Assembly: GCF_900880625.1 (NCBI RefSeq)
Contig: NZ_CAAHFB010000005.1
Coordinates: forward strand, 186,001 to 250,000
DNA: 64,000 nt
Source: Halorhabdus rudnickae
GTDB taxonomy: Archaea > Halobacteriota > Halobacteria > Halobacteriales > Haloarculaceae
Reading direction: 5' to 3'
Shown here: in pieces, positions 24,216 through 32,495 of the stretch
How positions within the stretch are numbered: the first letter of the stretch is position 1
Layout: the number at the start of each line of letters is the position of its first letter
Position numbers and translations under genes: made by a program
Notes under the pieces: generated by a model
Databases searched by the model: none
What the model saw: the letters and a program-made list of their open reading frames with translations, nothing else
What the model was told of the DNA's origin: nothing

Positions 24216-24287
24216 AAATCCAAATACTACCGAAAGTTTTAATATGAATCTACTCTATGGACTAGATGCGCAAGGAGGTCACTACAC
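24216..24287 (+). promoter_or_regulatory. promoter/leader cassette 26
   Basis: AAATCCAAAT, ACTACCGAAA, TTTAATATGAA, CTCTATGG, AAGGAGGTCAC, ATG 24288. Confidence 0.84.
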
Positions 24288-24584
24288 ATGCCAGAATCCG
24301 CACCTGAGAACGCGAAGGCTGTCGCGAAAAGCTGCGACCCGAGCAAGATCGACAAGGCTGTCCCTCCGCTTACCGAGATCGAGTGGGATACCCTGGAGAT
24401 CGAGGATGTCACGACGTGTGACTCGCTTGACGGCGAACCCCAGGCGGTAGGGACCGTCATGGCGGAGGTTCCGCACATCAACTCTTCAAAAACTGAGCGT
24501 AAGTCACTCTACGTCGAAATCTACCTCACCCATGATCCATCTGGTGAGCTCGTCGTCTCTGGCGGTACGGTCGAATACGTCTAA
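24288..24584 (+). CDS. small hypothetical protein
   Basis: 98 residues. A strand-rich C-terminal half (KSLYVEIYLTHDPSGELVVSGGTVEYV) suggests a beta-sandwich or OB-like unit. It lies directly upstream of the RPA operon but has its own cassette. No family recognised. Confidence 0.66.
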   Translation: MPESAPENAKAVAKSCDPSKIDKAVPPLTEIEWDTLEIEDVTTCDSLDGEPQAVGTVMAEVPHINSSKTERKSLYVEIYLTHDPSGELVVSGGTVEYV

Positions 24585-24639
24585 ACGAGCAGCTTTGATT
24601 TTCACCGTCGTTGAGTCCCCGCCGCCACACTGGAGTTTT

Positions 24640-24704
24640 AAACCCACTTACTACCGAATGATTTATTATACACCCACTCTATTACTCTAGTGGAAGGTGA
24701 TAGT
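24640..24704 (+). promoter_or_regulatory. promoter/leader cassette 27
   Basis: AAACCCACTT, ACTACCGAAT, TTTATTATAC, CTCTATTA, and GAAGGTGATAG as SD, ATG 24705. Confidence 0.82.
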
Positions 24705-25634
24705 ATGACGGAGATCGACATAAGCGAGGAAGCTCAAGACCTTCACGACGATCTGCCCGACGACGTGGGGCTATCGGTCGAAGAGATCGAGGACCAGCTT
24801 TCCACGCTGGTAGGGGACTACAACGTCCCGCTCGAAGAGGCTCGACATAGTGTCGTATCGAACCACACCGACGAGTCGGACACGGAGATGGAGTCCGAGA
24901 ACGAGGAGGTGGACGCCGCCGAGGTAGCGTCCGAAGGTGAGTGGGTGAATCTGACGGCAAAGGTGATCGACCTCTGGGACCCTCGAAGCGATTCGATCGG
25001 GCAGGTCGGTCTCCTCGGTGACGAGTCGGGCCGGATCAAGTTCACTGCATGGGCCAAGTCTGACCTTCCGAAGCTAGAGGAGGGAGAAGCCTACCGCTTC
25101 GAGGATGTCGTCACCAACGAGTACGAGGGTCGGTACTCGGTCCAACTCAACGAGAGGACCACGGTCGAGCAGGTCGACGAAGGGATCGAAGTCGGAGATG
25201 ACGACGTCGAGATCGTCGGTGCGCTCGTCGATATCCAAGACGGAAGTGGCCTGATCAACCGCTGTCCGCAAGAGGGGTGTACGCGAGTCCTCCAGAACGG
25301 CCGCTGTTCGGAGCATGGTGAGGTCGACGGCGACTTCGACCTGCGGATCAAAGCAGTCCTGGACGACGGGGAGTCGGTTCAGAAGGCGATTTTCGACGAG
25401 GAGATGACGGAGGAAGTGACCGGCATTTCGCTCGATGAGGCCGAAGAGAAGGCGATGGATGCACTCGACAAGAGTGTCGTCACCGACGAGATCCGTGATC
25501 AGCTTCTTGGCCGGTACTACCGGGTCAAAGGGCCTGTTATGGGCCGCAATCTCCTGGTCAACGAGGTGGAAGAGGCCAACGAGATGGACGATCCTGAGGA
25601 GATCCTCATCAAAGCGAGGTCGATGGACGCATGA
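24705..25634 (+). CDS. rpa: replication protein A (single-strand DNA-binding, OB-fold)
   Basis: 309 residues. An OB-fold (about 72 to 150: GEWVNLTAKVIDLWDP ... GRIKFTAWAKSDLP) is followed by a second OB/zinc unit with C187, C192, C201 and H204, as in haloarchaeal RPA. A C-terminal winged or OB-like tail (GRYYRVKGPVMGRNLLVNEVEE) ends the protein. It would coat single-stranded DNA during replication and repair of the element. The stop overlaps the start of the RPA-associated gene (ATGA), the usual haloarchaeal pair. Start at ATG 24705 beside GAAGGTGAT. Confidence 0.9.
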   Translation: MTEIDISEEAQDLHDDLPDDVGLSVEEIEDQLSTLVGDYNVPLEEARHSVVSNHTDESDTEMESENEEVDAAEVASEGEWVNLTAKVIDLWDPRSDSIGQVGLLGDESGRIKFTAWAKSDLPKLEEGEAYRFEDVVTNEYEGRYSVQLNERTTVEQVDEGIEVGDDDVEIVGALVDIQDGSGLINRCPQEGCTRVLQNGRCSEHGEVDGDFDLRIKAVLDDGESVQKAIFDEEMTEEVTGISLDEAEEKAMDALDKSVVTDEIRDQLLGRYYRVKGPVMGRNLLVNEVEEANEMDDPEEILIKARSMDA

Positions 25635-26203
25635 GCCAAGCACAAACCCGTGAGGTTGCCAAGCGGATGTTCGCCACCGAGATCAACGACGCAACGCACA
25701 CGTTCAAAGAGAGTGACGAAGAGCGCGCCCCCGTGTACGCCCTGCTGCCGACGGGCGACTACGCGAACCGGGTGTTTTTCGTCGGGACGCTGACCGAGAC
25801 GCAAGATGTCGGCAACGATGACAGCGAGTACTGGCAGGGCCGAATCACCGACTCAGACGAGACGGTGTTCGTGTACGCTGGTCAGTACCAGCCGCAAGCT
25901 GCGGCGTTACTCCGGGAGATCGAGCCGCCGGCGTATCTATCGGTCGTCGGCAAGCCCCGAACCTACGAGACGGATGATGGAGATATCAACGTATCTCTTC
26001 GGCCGGAGAATCTGGCCATCGTCGACGAAGAAACCCGGGACGCCTGGATGACGGAGACGGCCCAGCGAACGCTAGATCGGATCGAGCGTTTCCGGGCCGA
26101 CGACCCGGACGAGTACGTCAACATGGCAAAAGAGCAGTACGACGAATCCGTCGACACGTATCGGCAGACAGTCATCAGTGCGATGCAGTCGCTTGAGTCG
26201 TGA
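25631..26203 (+). CDS. RPA-associated protein (COG3390-like)
   Basis: 190 residues, overlapping rpa by 4 bp. It begins with REVAKRMFATEINDATH and contains FFVGTLTETQDVG ... WQGRITDSDETVFVYAGQYQPQA, the OB-fold signature of the haloarchaeal Rpap family (COG3390) always encoded next to RPA. Forms a complex with RPA in Haloferax (known for the family). Element-encoded copies would give it an autonomous ssDNA-binding system. Confidence 0.88.
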   Translation: MSQAQTREVAKRMFATEINDATHTFKESDEERAPVYALLPTGDYANRVFFVGTLTETQDVGNDDSEYWQGRITDSDETVFVYAGQYQPQAAALLREIEPPAYLSVVGKPRTYETDDGDINVSLRPENLAIVDEETRDAWMTETAQRTLDRIERFRADDPDEYVNMAKEQYDESVDTYRQTVISAMQSLES

Positions 26204-26227
26204 CCGATCGGCAACGCTAGCTTCGAC

Positions 26228-26232
26228 TTTTT
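26228..26232 (+). terminator. possible T-run terminator of the rpa operon
   Basis: TTTTT tract (in GACTTTTTCAG) 25 bp after the stop at 26203. Confidence 0.3.
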
Positions 26233-26297
26233 CAGCCGGGCGGGTAAGTGGTAGTGACCTCGCCGTAGCGTCTCCGCCAGTGATCGCAGCGGAAAGC

Positions 26298-26366
26298 AAA
26301 CCTATTTACTACCGAAACACTTATTAGAGAAACACTCAATGAACTAGATGCGAAGGAGGTCACACG
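26298..26366 (+). promoter_or_regulatory. promoter/leader cassette 28
   Basis: AAACCTATTT, ACTACCGAAA, TTATTAGAG (altered TATA end), CTCAATGA, AAGGAGGTCAC, ATG 26367. Confidence 0.84.
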
Positions 26367-26747
26367 ATGTACGTTACAATCCAGGAACCGGATGCCAAAT
26401 CCATCGATTACTTCGGTGTGAGTGACTGGGAACTAGCAGGTGACAAAGACGCGGTGGACCTCCATTTCCACCGTGATTCGGGAGTCAACGGCCGGCAATG
26501 CGTCCCCGGTCGGGTCGTCTCCAGCGTGAGTGAATCGGTATACAACACTCAGGGAGCTTACGAAACGATCGGCGACCGAGCGGTCGCCGGCGACGGGGTC
26601 GTCGTAGTCGCGCTGACCGACCAGTACCCGTGGGTAGAGAAAGCGGTCCACAAGCTACAGGACGACGAACTGGACGGTATCGAGGGCCTTCACGTGGTCG
26701 AAGCGGGCGACGACGTGGACGATCTCGAAGAAGCGCTGGATCTCTAA
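26367..26747 (+). CDS. hypothetical protein
   Basis: 126 residues, acidic alpha/beta with strands at the N-terminus and around residues 75 to 85 (GDGVVVVALTDQYPWVEKAV). No motif identified. Fifteen bases separate it from the next gene; the two form a unit. Confidence 0.66.
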   Translation: MYVTIQEPDAKSIDYFGVSDWELAGDKDAVDLHFHRDSGVNGRQCVPGRVVSSVSESVYNTQGAYETIGDRAVAGDGVVVVALTDQYPWVEKAVHKLQDDELDGIEGLHVVEAGDDVDDLEEALDL

Positions 26748-26761
26748 CGGGGGCGTCTGTC

Positions 26762-27085
26762 ATGTCTGAAGCCACCACCGACACGGAACAGCAATCCGAT
26801 CACGTTCACCCGATCACTGAGGACGAACTCGAGGAAGCCAAACGGGGGTTACGGTGGGCAGAGCGAAAGAGCCGCGACGTGGACCGCGAACATCTCGATA
26901 GCGTTCGCGATCAAATTCTCGACCAAGCCCCGGGCGCGGCCGTCGAGTTAGCGCCCGAAGGATGGGATTTGCTGGCGAACGCACTGGCTGACTATGAGAT
27001 CGATGCGGTCGGAACGCCGGCCCCCGATCCTCTTCATTCGATAGCGTTTAAGGCCGCAGTCGGAGCCGACGCCGATCTCGAGTAG
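26762..27085 (+). CDS. hypothetical helical protein
   Basis: 107 residues. Two long helices (LEEAKRGLRWAERKSRDVD; PEGWDLLANALADYEID) and a short C-terminus. Start at ATG 26762; the longer in-frame GTG start at 26630 overlaps the upstream gene and is Arg-rich out-of-frame coding, so rejected. Second cistron behind cassette 28. Confidence 0.64.
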   Translation: MSEATTDTEQQSDHVHPITEDELEEAKRGLRWAERKSRDVDREHLDSVRDQILDQAPGAAVELAPEGWDLLANALADYEIDAVGTPAPDPLHSIAFKAAVGADADLE

Positions 27086-27103
27086 GCGATTAGTCACCGA
27101 CAC

Positions 27104-27173
27104 AAACTTAATTACTACCGAAAGCTTTATTATAATCACACTCTATTGTTTAGATACACCGGAGGTAACTACG
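27104..27173 (+). promoter_or_regulatory. promoter/leader cassette 29
   Basis: AAACTTAATT, ACTACCGAAA, TTTATTATAA, CTCTATTG, CGGAGGTAAC, ATG 27174. Confidence 0.86.
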
Positions 27174-27503
27174 ATGACTGTAATGACCCGCGCCGAAGCT
27201 CGCGAAGAAAAACACCGCCAAAAAGTCGAACACCTGATCCCGGACTGGGAAGCGCGTGCCCGCGCCCTGATGGAAGACTATTCTATCCCCGAGGAGTTCG
27301 AAGCCCACGGGTTCGAAGACAAGCACGATGTCGCTGAGAAGGTCGAAGAACGCACGATCGAGGTGATCCGAGAGGCCCGCATAGAAGTCCCTCACGACGC
27401 CGTGCATTTCGTGGAAGAAGAGGTCGAGATGGCCAAAGATCAGGTGTATCAGCTGGTCATGGACGAATTCGAGGAGTACGCCGGTGACGAGCTCGACTTG
27501 TAA
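27174..27503 (+). CDS. acidic helical hypothetical protein
   Basis: 109 residues, nearly all helical and strongly charged; residues 1 to 30 are basic, the remainder Glu-rich. First of three genes (27174, 27541, 27837) probably read together. Function unknown. Confidence 0.67.
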   Translation: MTVMTRAEAREEKHRQKVEHLIPDWEARARALMEDYSIPEEFEAHGFEDKHDVAEKVEERTIEVIREARIEVPHDAVHFVEEEVEMAKDQVYQLVMDEFEEYAGDELDL

Positions 27504-27540
27504 AGAAACCAGCTTCAGCTACCAAATTCGAGTGATACTT

Positions 27541-27840
27541 ATGGCATTCAACGAGATCGCCGGCGGATACATGGGGGGGGACGATATCAGTGTCGGCACA
27601 GACGACGAAGACGGCGCCGAGTATGTCTTGGTCGTATCTGGTCCGGATCACTACGAAACGTGCATCCGGTTCGACGAGGTCGACCAAACACGGAACACGA
27701 CCGATTTTTACAGACGAATCCGGCCCCAGGCAGGGAAGCGAGGGCACCGCGTACAAACCGGTCAGATTGAAAAGGTCGACTTCGGACGTGTCGGGGACGT
27801 CCTCTCTGCGATAGCCCGGGGGGAGAACCCACAGCCATGA
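27541..27840 (+). CDS. small hypothetical protein
   Basis: 99 residues. Strand-rich core (AEYVLVVSGPDHYETCIRFDEV) and a basic middle (GKRGHRVQTGQIEKVDF). ATG 27541 is preferred over 27484, which would overlap the previous gene without benefit. The stop overlaps the next start (ATGA). Confidence 0.64.
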   Translation: MAFNEIAGGYMGGDDISVGTDDEDGAEYVLVVSGPDHYETCIRFDEVDQTRNTTDFYRRIRPQAGKRGHRVQTGQIEKVDFGRVGDVLSAIARGENPQP

Positions 27841-28151
27841 CGGGGGAGTGTATCAACTGTGGGTCGCAGAATACGGAACTCTGGCGGGGAGAGGACGGCC
27901 ACTTCCGAAAAGAGTGCGGGGACTGTGGCTACGTGGCCGGCCCCTTCGTGAGATCTAACCAGGAACGCGGCGGGATGGATGCAGAACAGCGGAACGGCCG
28001 GGACGAGAGTACAACCAATCGCAGCGAAAACGAGAGCGCCACCGCTAGCGACGAAAGCACTCCCAGTAACGATGAAAGCGATTCTAGCGACGAGGACGAA
28101 AATAACGGAGACTCAGGTCGAACGCTGACGGATTTCGTCGGTAGCGAATAG
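27837..28151 (+). CDS. zinc-ribbon protein with disordered acidic tail
   Basis: 104 residues. CINCG ... CGDCG (about residues 5 to 32) forms a ribbon; the rest is a low-complexity Ser/Asp/Glu/Asn tail typical of halophilic disordered linkers. Overlaps the upstream gene by 4 bp. Probably a nucleic-acid-associated accessory protein. Confidence 0.7.
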   Translation: MTGECINCGSQNTELWRGEDGHFRKECGDCGYVAGPFVRSNQERGGMDAEQRNGRDESTTNRSENESATASDESTPSNDESDSSDEDENNGDSGRTLTDFVGSE

Positions 28152-28222
28152 TGGTCATTCTGGCGAGGACCTCCTGGGATTTCTCTGTCTGGACTGTCCC
28201 GGCCTCAAGAGAGTAACGGTAT

Positions 28223-28291
28223 AAACCCAATAGCTACCGAAACATTTATTATTAAACCGCTCTATGGACTAGATGCGTAGGAGGTCACACC
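28223..28291 (+). promoter_or_regulatory. promoter/leader cassette 30
   Basis: AAACCCAATA, GCTACCGAAA, TTTATTATTAA, CTCTATGG, AGGAGGTCAC, ATG 28292. Last copy in the window. Confidence 0.88.
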
Positions 28292-28720
28292 ATGACGAAA
28301 ACCGCTACAACCGCTGGCGAGGCCGAACCGACAAAGGGCGAGCGAGGATCCTCGGGGTTTCCGTTTTATACGGAAGTAGTCGATGGCGAGCTCAAGACGC
28401 TCGTGCTGTTCATCCCGTCGACCAAGAAGTTCTATGAAATGCTTCCCGAGGGTCATGAGGACATCGACCCGGATGCAAGTCGGACTCTCAAAGATCCCCG
28501 ATCGGGGGACATTTTCACCTATTCGACGTCGTTCGTCGAACGCCAGATGCAGAAAGTCCACGGCAACCACTGTGTCGGCACGGTGGACGCTGAGCGGTGG
28601 GCTGACTTCCGGGAGGACTACCTGGAAGCTGACGAGACGGACATCGACGAGGCGAACGAATTTCTCGACAAGCACGTGTTCGGCTACGAGGAAGGCGAGG
28701 AACCGGGGGGTCGAGCATGA
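28292..28720 (+). CDS. hypothetical protein
   Basis: 142 residues. SGFPFYTEVVDGELKTLVLF begins a strand-rich N-terminal half; the rest is helical and acidic. Overlaps the following zinc-ribbon gene by 4 bp (ATGA). No family recognised. Confidence 0.67.
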   Translation: MTKTATTAGEAEPTKGERGSSGFPFYTEVVDGELKTLVLFIPSTKKFYEMLPEGHEDIDPDASRTLKDPRSGDIFTYSTSFVERQMQKVHGNHCVGTVDAERWADFREDYLEADETDIDEANEFLDKHVFGYEEGEEPGGRA

Positions 28721-29088
28721 GCGACGCGCCCACTTGCCCCCGGTGTGGAAGCGATGACACCGTGTGCAACCCGGACACCGATGTACCTGGCGCGAATCCC
28801 GATTTCGGGTGCGACGAGTGTCTCTACCTGTGGAATGGGGAAGCGGCTGAGACGGGGCAAGACGACGTTTTCGAGGACTTCGCTGAGGCAGAGGCCGTTC
28901 GGTGGCTCGACCGGGTGCATCCAGTCGTCGACGCCGGCGACCACATTTCAGACGTGGAAGGACGACATCTCGAGCTCGAAGCCGACGACCGGGACGAGAA
29001 TATCGTGCTTCACGAGCGGCTCGTGACCCGGTGGGCTACGGAAGAGTCTCGCCATTTCGAACCGATCGCGACGGCCAACCCTGCCTGA
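28717..29088 (+). CDS. zinc-ribbon protein
   Basis: 123 residues. CPRC (about 7 to 10) and CDEC (about 33 to 36) form an N-terminal ribbon similar to those of transcription-associated small proteins; the C-terminal two thirds are helical and acidic. Translationally coupled to 28292. Confidence 0.7.
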   Translation: MSDAPTCPRCGSDDTVCNPDTDVPGANPDFGCDECLYLWNGEAAETGQDDVFEDFAEAEAVRWLDRVHPVVDAGDHISDVEGRHLELEADDRDENIVLHERLVTRWATEESRHFEPIATANPA

Positions 29089-29186
29089 ATCCCGTTTCGG
29101 TTCAGTTCGTAGCACCCCGGGTTGGTGTATCAGCATATTCTATTCTAACCCGTAAGTATTAAGTTAAATCCGAACCAACGTAGTAG

Positions 29187-29203
29187 TACACGGAGGTCGC
29201 AAG
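29187..29203 (+). promoter_or_regulatory. Shine-Dalgarno leader without full cassette
   Basis: ACACGGAGGTCGCAAG before ATG 29204 matches the leader part of the cassettes. The sequence further upstream (AAGTATTAAGTTAAATCC) lacks ACCGAAA and CTCTATG, so the promoter differs. Confidence 0.55.
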
Positions 29204-29593
29204 ATGGCCACTTCAACTACGACGGGAGAAGAAATCGGGGAGGGCGTGTTCGCTCGCGACGCCGATCAGGACGAGGACAGTGACGACTTGGTGATCGTGC
29301 TTGAGCGGATGGGGACGCCGGTTAGTGAGATCGTCGTCTACGAAGAGCCGAACGGGGATGAGAAGACTGTCGACGAATGGAACCCGGATCACGACCCGGA
29401 TGCTGAGGGGATCAAAGTCGTGTATCGCGACAGCGTCGACTACAAGTTCGACGGCGAATGGACGGTTTCTGACGTGATGGCGGCTTTCGAGTCCGGTGAG
29501 CTCACCGAGAGCCAGGGCAATGGTGGCTACGGGGTCAAGTCGTACACCATGCCCGTCTCACGGCTGACGCCGGTCGGGGGTTCGGACGCATGA
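29204..29593 (+). CDS. hypothetical protein of the helicase operon
   Basis: 129 residues, acidic. DDLVIVLERMGTPVSEIVVYE opens a strand-helix-strand unit and the C-terminus ends YGVKSYTMPVSRLTPVG. Overlaps the helicase gene by 4 bp (ATGA), so it is a likely accessory to that protein. No known family. Confidence 0.7.
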   Translation: MATSTTTGEEIGEGVFARDADQDEDSDDLVIVLERMGTPVSEIVVYEEPNGDEKTVDEWNPDHDPDAEGIKVVYRDSVDYKFDGEWTVSDVMAAFESGELTESQGNGGYGVKSYTMPVSRLTPVGGSDA

Positions 29594-31959
29594 CGGCAGC
29601 CAAGCGATCGTCTAGCGGCCAGGGCGATGACCCGCTATCGCTCGGTGACGTTTTCCCGTTCGACGAGCCTTATGAGGCCCAGCAGGAAGCGATCACTCGC
29701 CTCGCCGATCTATTCCGCAAGCAGGGGATTGCGGCGTTCGAAGGTGCCTGTGGTACGGGGAAGACCCTCGGAGCGCTCACGCCGGCGATCCAGGCTGTCC
29801 GCGACCCACGCACACAGTACGAGCGCGTCCTGGTGATCACTAGCGTCAAGCAGCAACTTCGAGCGTTCGAGCAGGACGGGCAGACGATCAACGAGAATCT
29901 TCCTGACGGCGTCCCGCCAGTGAGCGGCCTTTCGCTCGTCGGCAAAGAGGACCTGTGCCCCTACGCGAGTGAAGGCGTCATCTCGTCGGACGAGTTCTAT
30001 ACGTCGTGTGAGGACCTCTGCGACTCGGTGCGGCAGGCCGGCGCGGCGGCATCCGGGCCGCGCGAGAAAATCGGCAACTGGGAGCAGATGGCGGGGCGAG
30101 CTCGGGACGCTGATCGCCCTCTCTCGGGCGAGGACTGGGTGGCCCCGTTCGGTACTTCACCCCCCACGGACGATGAAGGGGAGCAGTACTGCCCGTTCTA
30201 CGCCGCGTTCCGTGCTGAGATGCAGAAAGAAGAGCGAGGCGGTTATCACCCGCATGGGGTGATGACGCCGCCTGAAATGCTGGCCCACGGCGCGAGTGAG
30301 GGGCAGTGTCCCCACGCGCTGATGCGAACCGGCCTGGAAGAATCCGAGTTGCTGATCGGCAACTACTACCACGTATTCGATCCGGTCACGGTCGAACGCC
30401 TCACGGCCGATGTGATCGGGCCGGAGACGATCCTGGTCGTCGACGAGGCACACGGCCTGGAAGAGTCCGTCCGCCAGCTGCTTTCCGACGACGTCTCCCG
30501 CTACTCGCTCGATCGAGCGATCGGGGAGGTGGAAGGTCTCCTCGAGGGCGAGGGGACGCTCGCCGAACGTGCCCGGCAGCACCTATCGAACGAGGGCGTG
30601 AACCCAGCGAAAGTCCGGGATTTCCGGCGTTTTCTCGAAGCCGTGCAGCGCTGGATCGATAACCGAGCGATCGACAACCTTGAGTCGGAAGATTCGGGGT
30701 GGCTGGATAACCTCGACGAACTCCCGGGCGAGATCGAGGACAACCTTCGGGAGCCGGACGAACCGGATGAGGACGATTTCTCCGAGTGGGTCGTCGAAGA
30801 GGGCTTCGAACATGAGTGGGAGCGGGTCGAGAGAGTCGGGACAGCCGTGGCTGACTCCCTCCAGGAGGCGGCCTCGGAGGTCGGCGGTTCTCGAGATCAG
30901 ACGTATTCGGACTCGGTGGGGCGCATCCTCAATCGCTGGCGTACCTGCGGCCACGAGCAGTACTTCCGGCAGTTCATCCTCGAAAAGCGGGATCGGATGT
31001 ACGACCAGGAAGACGGCTGGAAGCGTGCCTACCGCGCCCGGCTCAAGATGCACAACTGTATCCCGTCGGACCCGATCGCAAAGCGGCTGGATCAGTTCGG
31101 TTCGGCGGTGCTTATGTCGGCCACGCTGGCCCCGATCGACGTTTACCGCGAGGTCGTCGGGATCGATCAACTCGCGGAAGGAGACGAAAACCGCGATCCC
31201 CGCCCGGTCGAAGAGATGGTCTACGGGCTGGACTTCCCCGAGAAGAATCGCCGGTCGCTGGCAGTGAAAACCACGCCGTTCACCGGCAACAATCGGGGGA
31301 ATCCTGACTACGAACAGTTTTGGGACGACGAGGAAGAGAGCGTTCGCGAAGAGTATCGTGACGTCATCGAGGACGTGGTTCGGACCACGCCGGGCAACGT
31401 GCTCGTCTGTATGCCTTCCTACCGAGAGGCCGAGTGGGCCGGCAAGTTCCTCAAGCGGAACACCGACGTCTCGAAAGAGATCCACATCGACGAGAGTAGC
31501 AGCGAGGACGAGACCGAGCAGCTGAAAGAGCGGTTCTTCGCTGGCGACGGCAAGGTGCTGTGTACCGGCCTTCGAGGGACGCTGACTGAAGGGGTCGACT
31601 ACGACGGCGATCGGCTGTCCGCAGTCGTCGTCTGTGGCGTCCCGATCCGAGGCCTCGGCGGTGACTACCCCGACGCAATCCAGGCGGCCTACGAGAGCCG
31701 CTTCGGTGAGAACAATGGCTTCGAGTATGCATTCACCGTCCCCGCCGTCCGAAAGGCCCGGCAGGCGATCGGTCGCGTGATCCGGGGCGACGAAGAGGTT
31801 GGGGTTCGCGTGATGGCTGACGGACGCTACGCCGAAGAATGGCGGTGGAACAGCGTTCGCGAGTACCTCCCGCAGTACGCCCTCGAGGACTTCCAGACGG
31901 CTGGGATCGATCTACTCGAGGACGGGCTGGAACGATTCTGGGAACGCCATGAGGTGTGA
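29590..31959 (+). CDS. DinG/XPD-type (Rad3 family) iron-sulfur DNA helicase
   Basis: 789 residues. Q-motif region (DEPYEAQQEAI), Walker A GACGTGKT (52 to 59), DEAH box (285 to 288), and a four-cysteine iron-sulfur cluster region between them (C123, C140 or C144, C201, C240). Helicase domain 2 carries SYREAEW, GTLTEGVDY and the arginine finger motif QAIGRVIRG. These enzymes unwind DNA 5' to 3' in repair and recombination. The gene follows a small coupled ORF and ends the + strand run. Complete, of normal length. Confidence 0.92.
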   Translation: MTAAKRSSSGQGDDPLSLGDVFPFDEPYEAQQEAITRLADLFRKQGIAAFEGACGTGKTLGALTPAIQAVRDPRTQYERVLVITSVKQQLRAFEQDGQTINENLPDGVPPVSGLSLVGKEDLCPYASEGVISSDEFYTSCEDLCDSVRQAGAAASGPREKIGNWEQMAGRARDADRPLSGEDWVAPFGTSPPTDDEGEQYCPFYAAFRAEMQKEERGGYHPHGVMTPPEMLAHGASEGQCPHALMRTGLEESELLIGNYYHVFDPVTVERLTADVIGPETILVVDEAHGLEESVRQLLSDDVSRYSLDRAIGEVEGLLEGEGTLAERARQHLSNEGVNPAKVRDFRRFLEAVQRWIDNRAIDNLESEDSGWLDNLDELPGEIEDNLREPDEPDEDDFSEWVVEEGFEHEWERVERVGTAVADSLQEAASEVGGSRDQTYSDSVGRILNRWRTCGHEQYFRQFILEKRDRMYDQEDGWKRAYRARLKMHNCIPSDPIAKRLDQFGSAVLMSATLAPIDVYREVVGIDQLAEGDENRDPRPVEEMVYGLDFPEKNRRSLAVKTTPFTGNNRGNPDYEQFWDDEEESVREEYRDVIEDVVRTTPGNVLVCMPSYREAEWAGKFLKRNTDVSKEIHIDESSSEDETEQLKERFFAGDGKVLCTGLRGTLTEGVDYDGDRLSAVVVCGVPIRGLGGDYPDAIQAAYESRFGENNGFEYAFTVPAVRKARQAIGRVIRGDEEVGVRVMADGRYAEEWRWNSVREYLPQYALEDFQTAGIDLLEDGLERFWERHEV

Positions 31960-31964
31960 TCGGC

Positions 31965-32495
31965 TTACTCGTCGACGTGCTCCCAGGCCCCTAGAATCAG
32001 ATCCCGCTCGCTAACCCACTGGAGATCCATCTCGTCGGAAACCAGTCTGTACTGTTTGTGTCCGGGGTACGTCGGGTCGCAGTCACCTTTGACCGGCCAG
32101 GTCTGCGTATACTCCCATGCCACGCTGACGATAGACCAAGTGGTCGGCTCGTCTTCGTCGTCCTCGTCGCCGTGATCATGCTCGAACTGGTCCCCGATCG
32201 TGAACTGGAAGTCTTCGATCGGACGTGGATCCTTGACCACTTCGCTCCCCTGCTTTTCTCCGTAACTCACTAGGACGGTTCGACCTCTGTCAATATCGTC
32301 AGGCCCACAGTGAGACCGGACGATCTCGTTCAAAAACGCATGGAACGAGTCATACGACTCTTTCACTGCATCGTCAAGGTCATCGACATCCCCAGCCCGG
32401 ACACGCGCAGCCACTTCTTCGAGCTCGGAAAGGTAGTCAAGGGCGTCCATTTCTGACGATGGCTGTTCCTCATTGGAAGAGCCTTCAATGGCCAT
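31965..32495 (-). CDS. hypothetical acidic protein
   Basis: 176 residues, converging with the helicase gene. Helical N-terminus (about 15 to 70), an acidic loop (GDQFEHDHGDEDDEDE) and a strand-rich, Trp-containing end. Last gene of a three-gene reverse-strand operon; its start overlaps the end of the preceding gene by 11 bp. No family recognised. Confidence 0.68.
   Translation of the reverse strand: MAIEGSSNEEQPSSEMDALDYLSELEEVAARVRAGDVDDLDDAVKESYDSFHAFLNEIVRSHCGPDDIDRGRTVLVSYGEKQGSEVVKDPRPIEDFQFTIGDQFEHDHGDEDDEDEPTTWSIVSVAWEYTQTWPVKGDCDPTYPGHKQYRLVSDEMDLQWVSERDLILGAWEHVDE

Noticed and set aside
23072-24223. Reverse-strand reading frames across the CCA-enzyme gene
   Set aside because: Long antisense frames are expected in GC-rich haloarchaeal genes. 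They lack start signals and their protein sequences are Arg/Ser-rich shadows.
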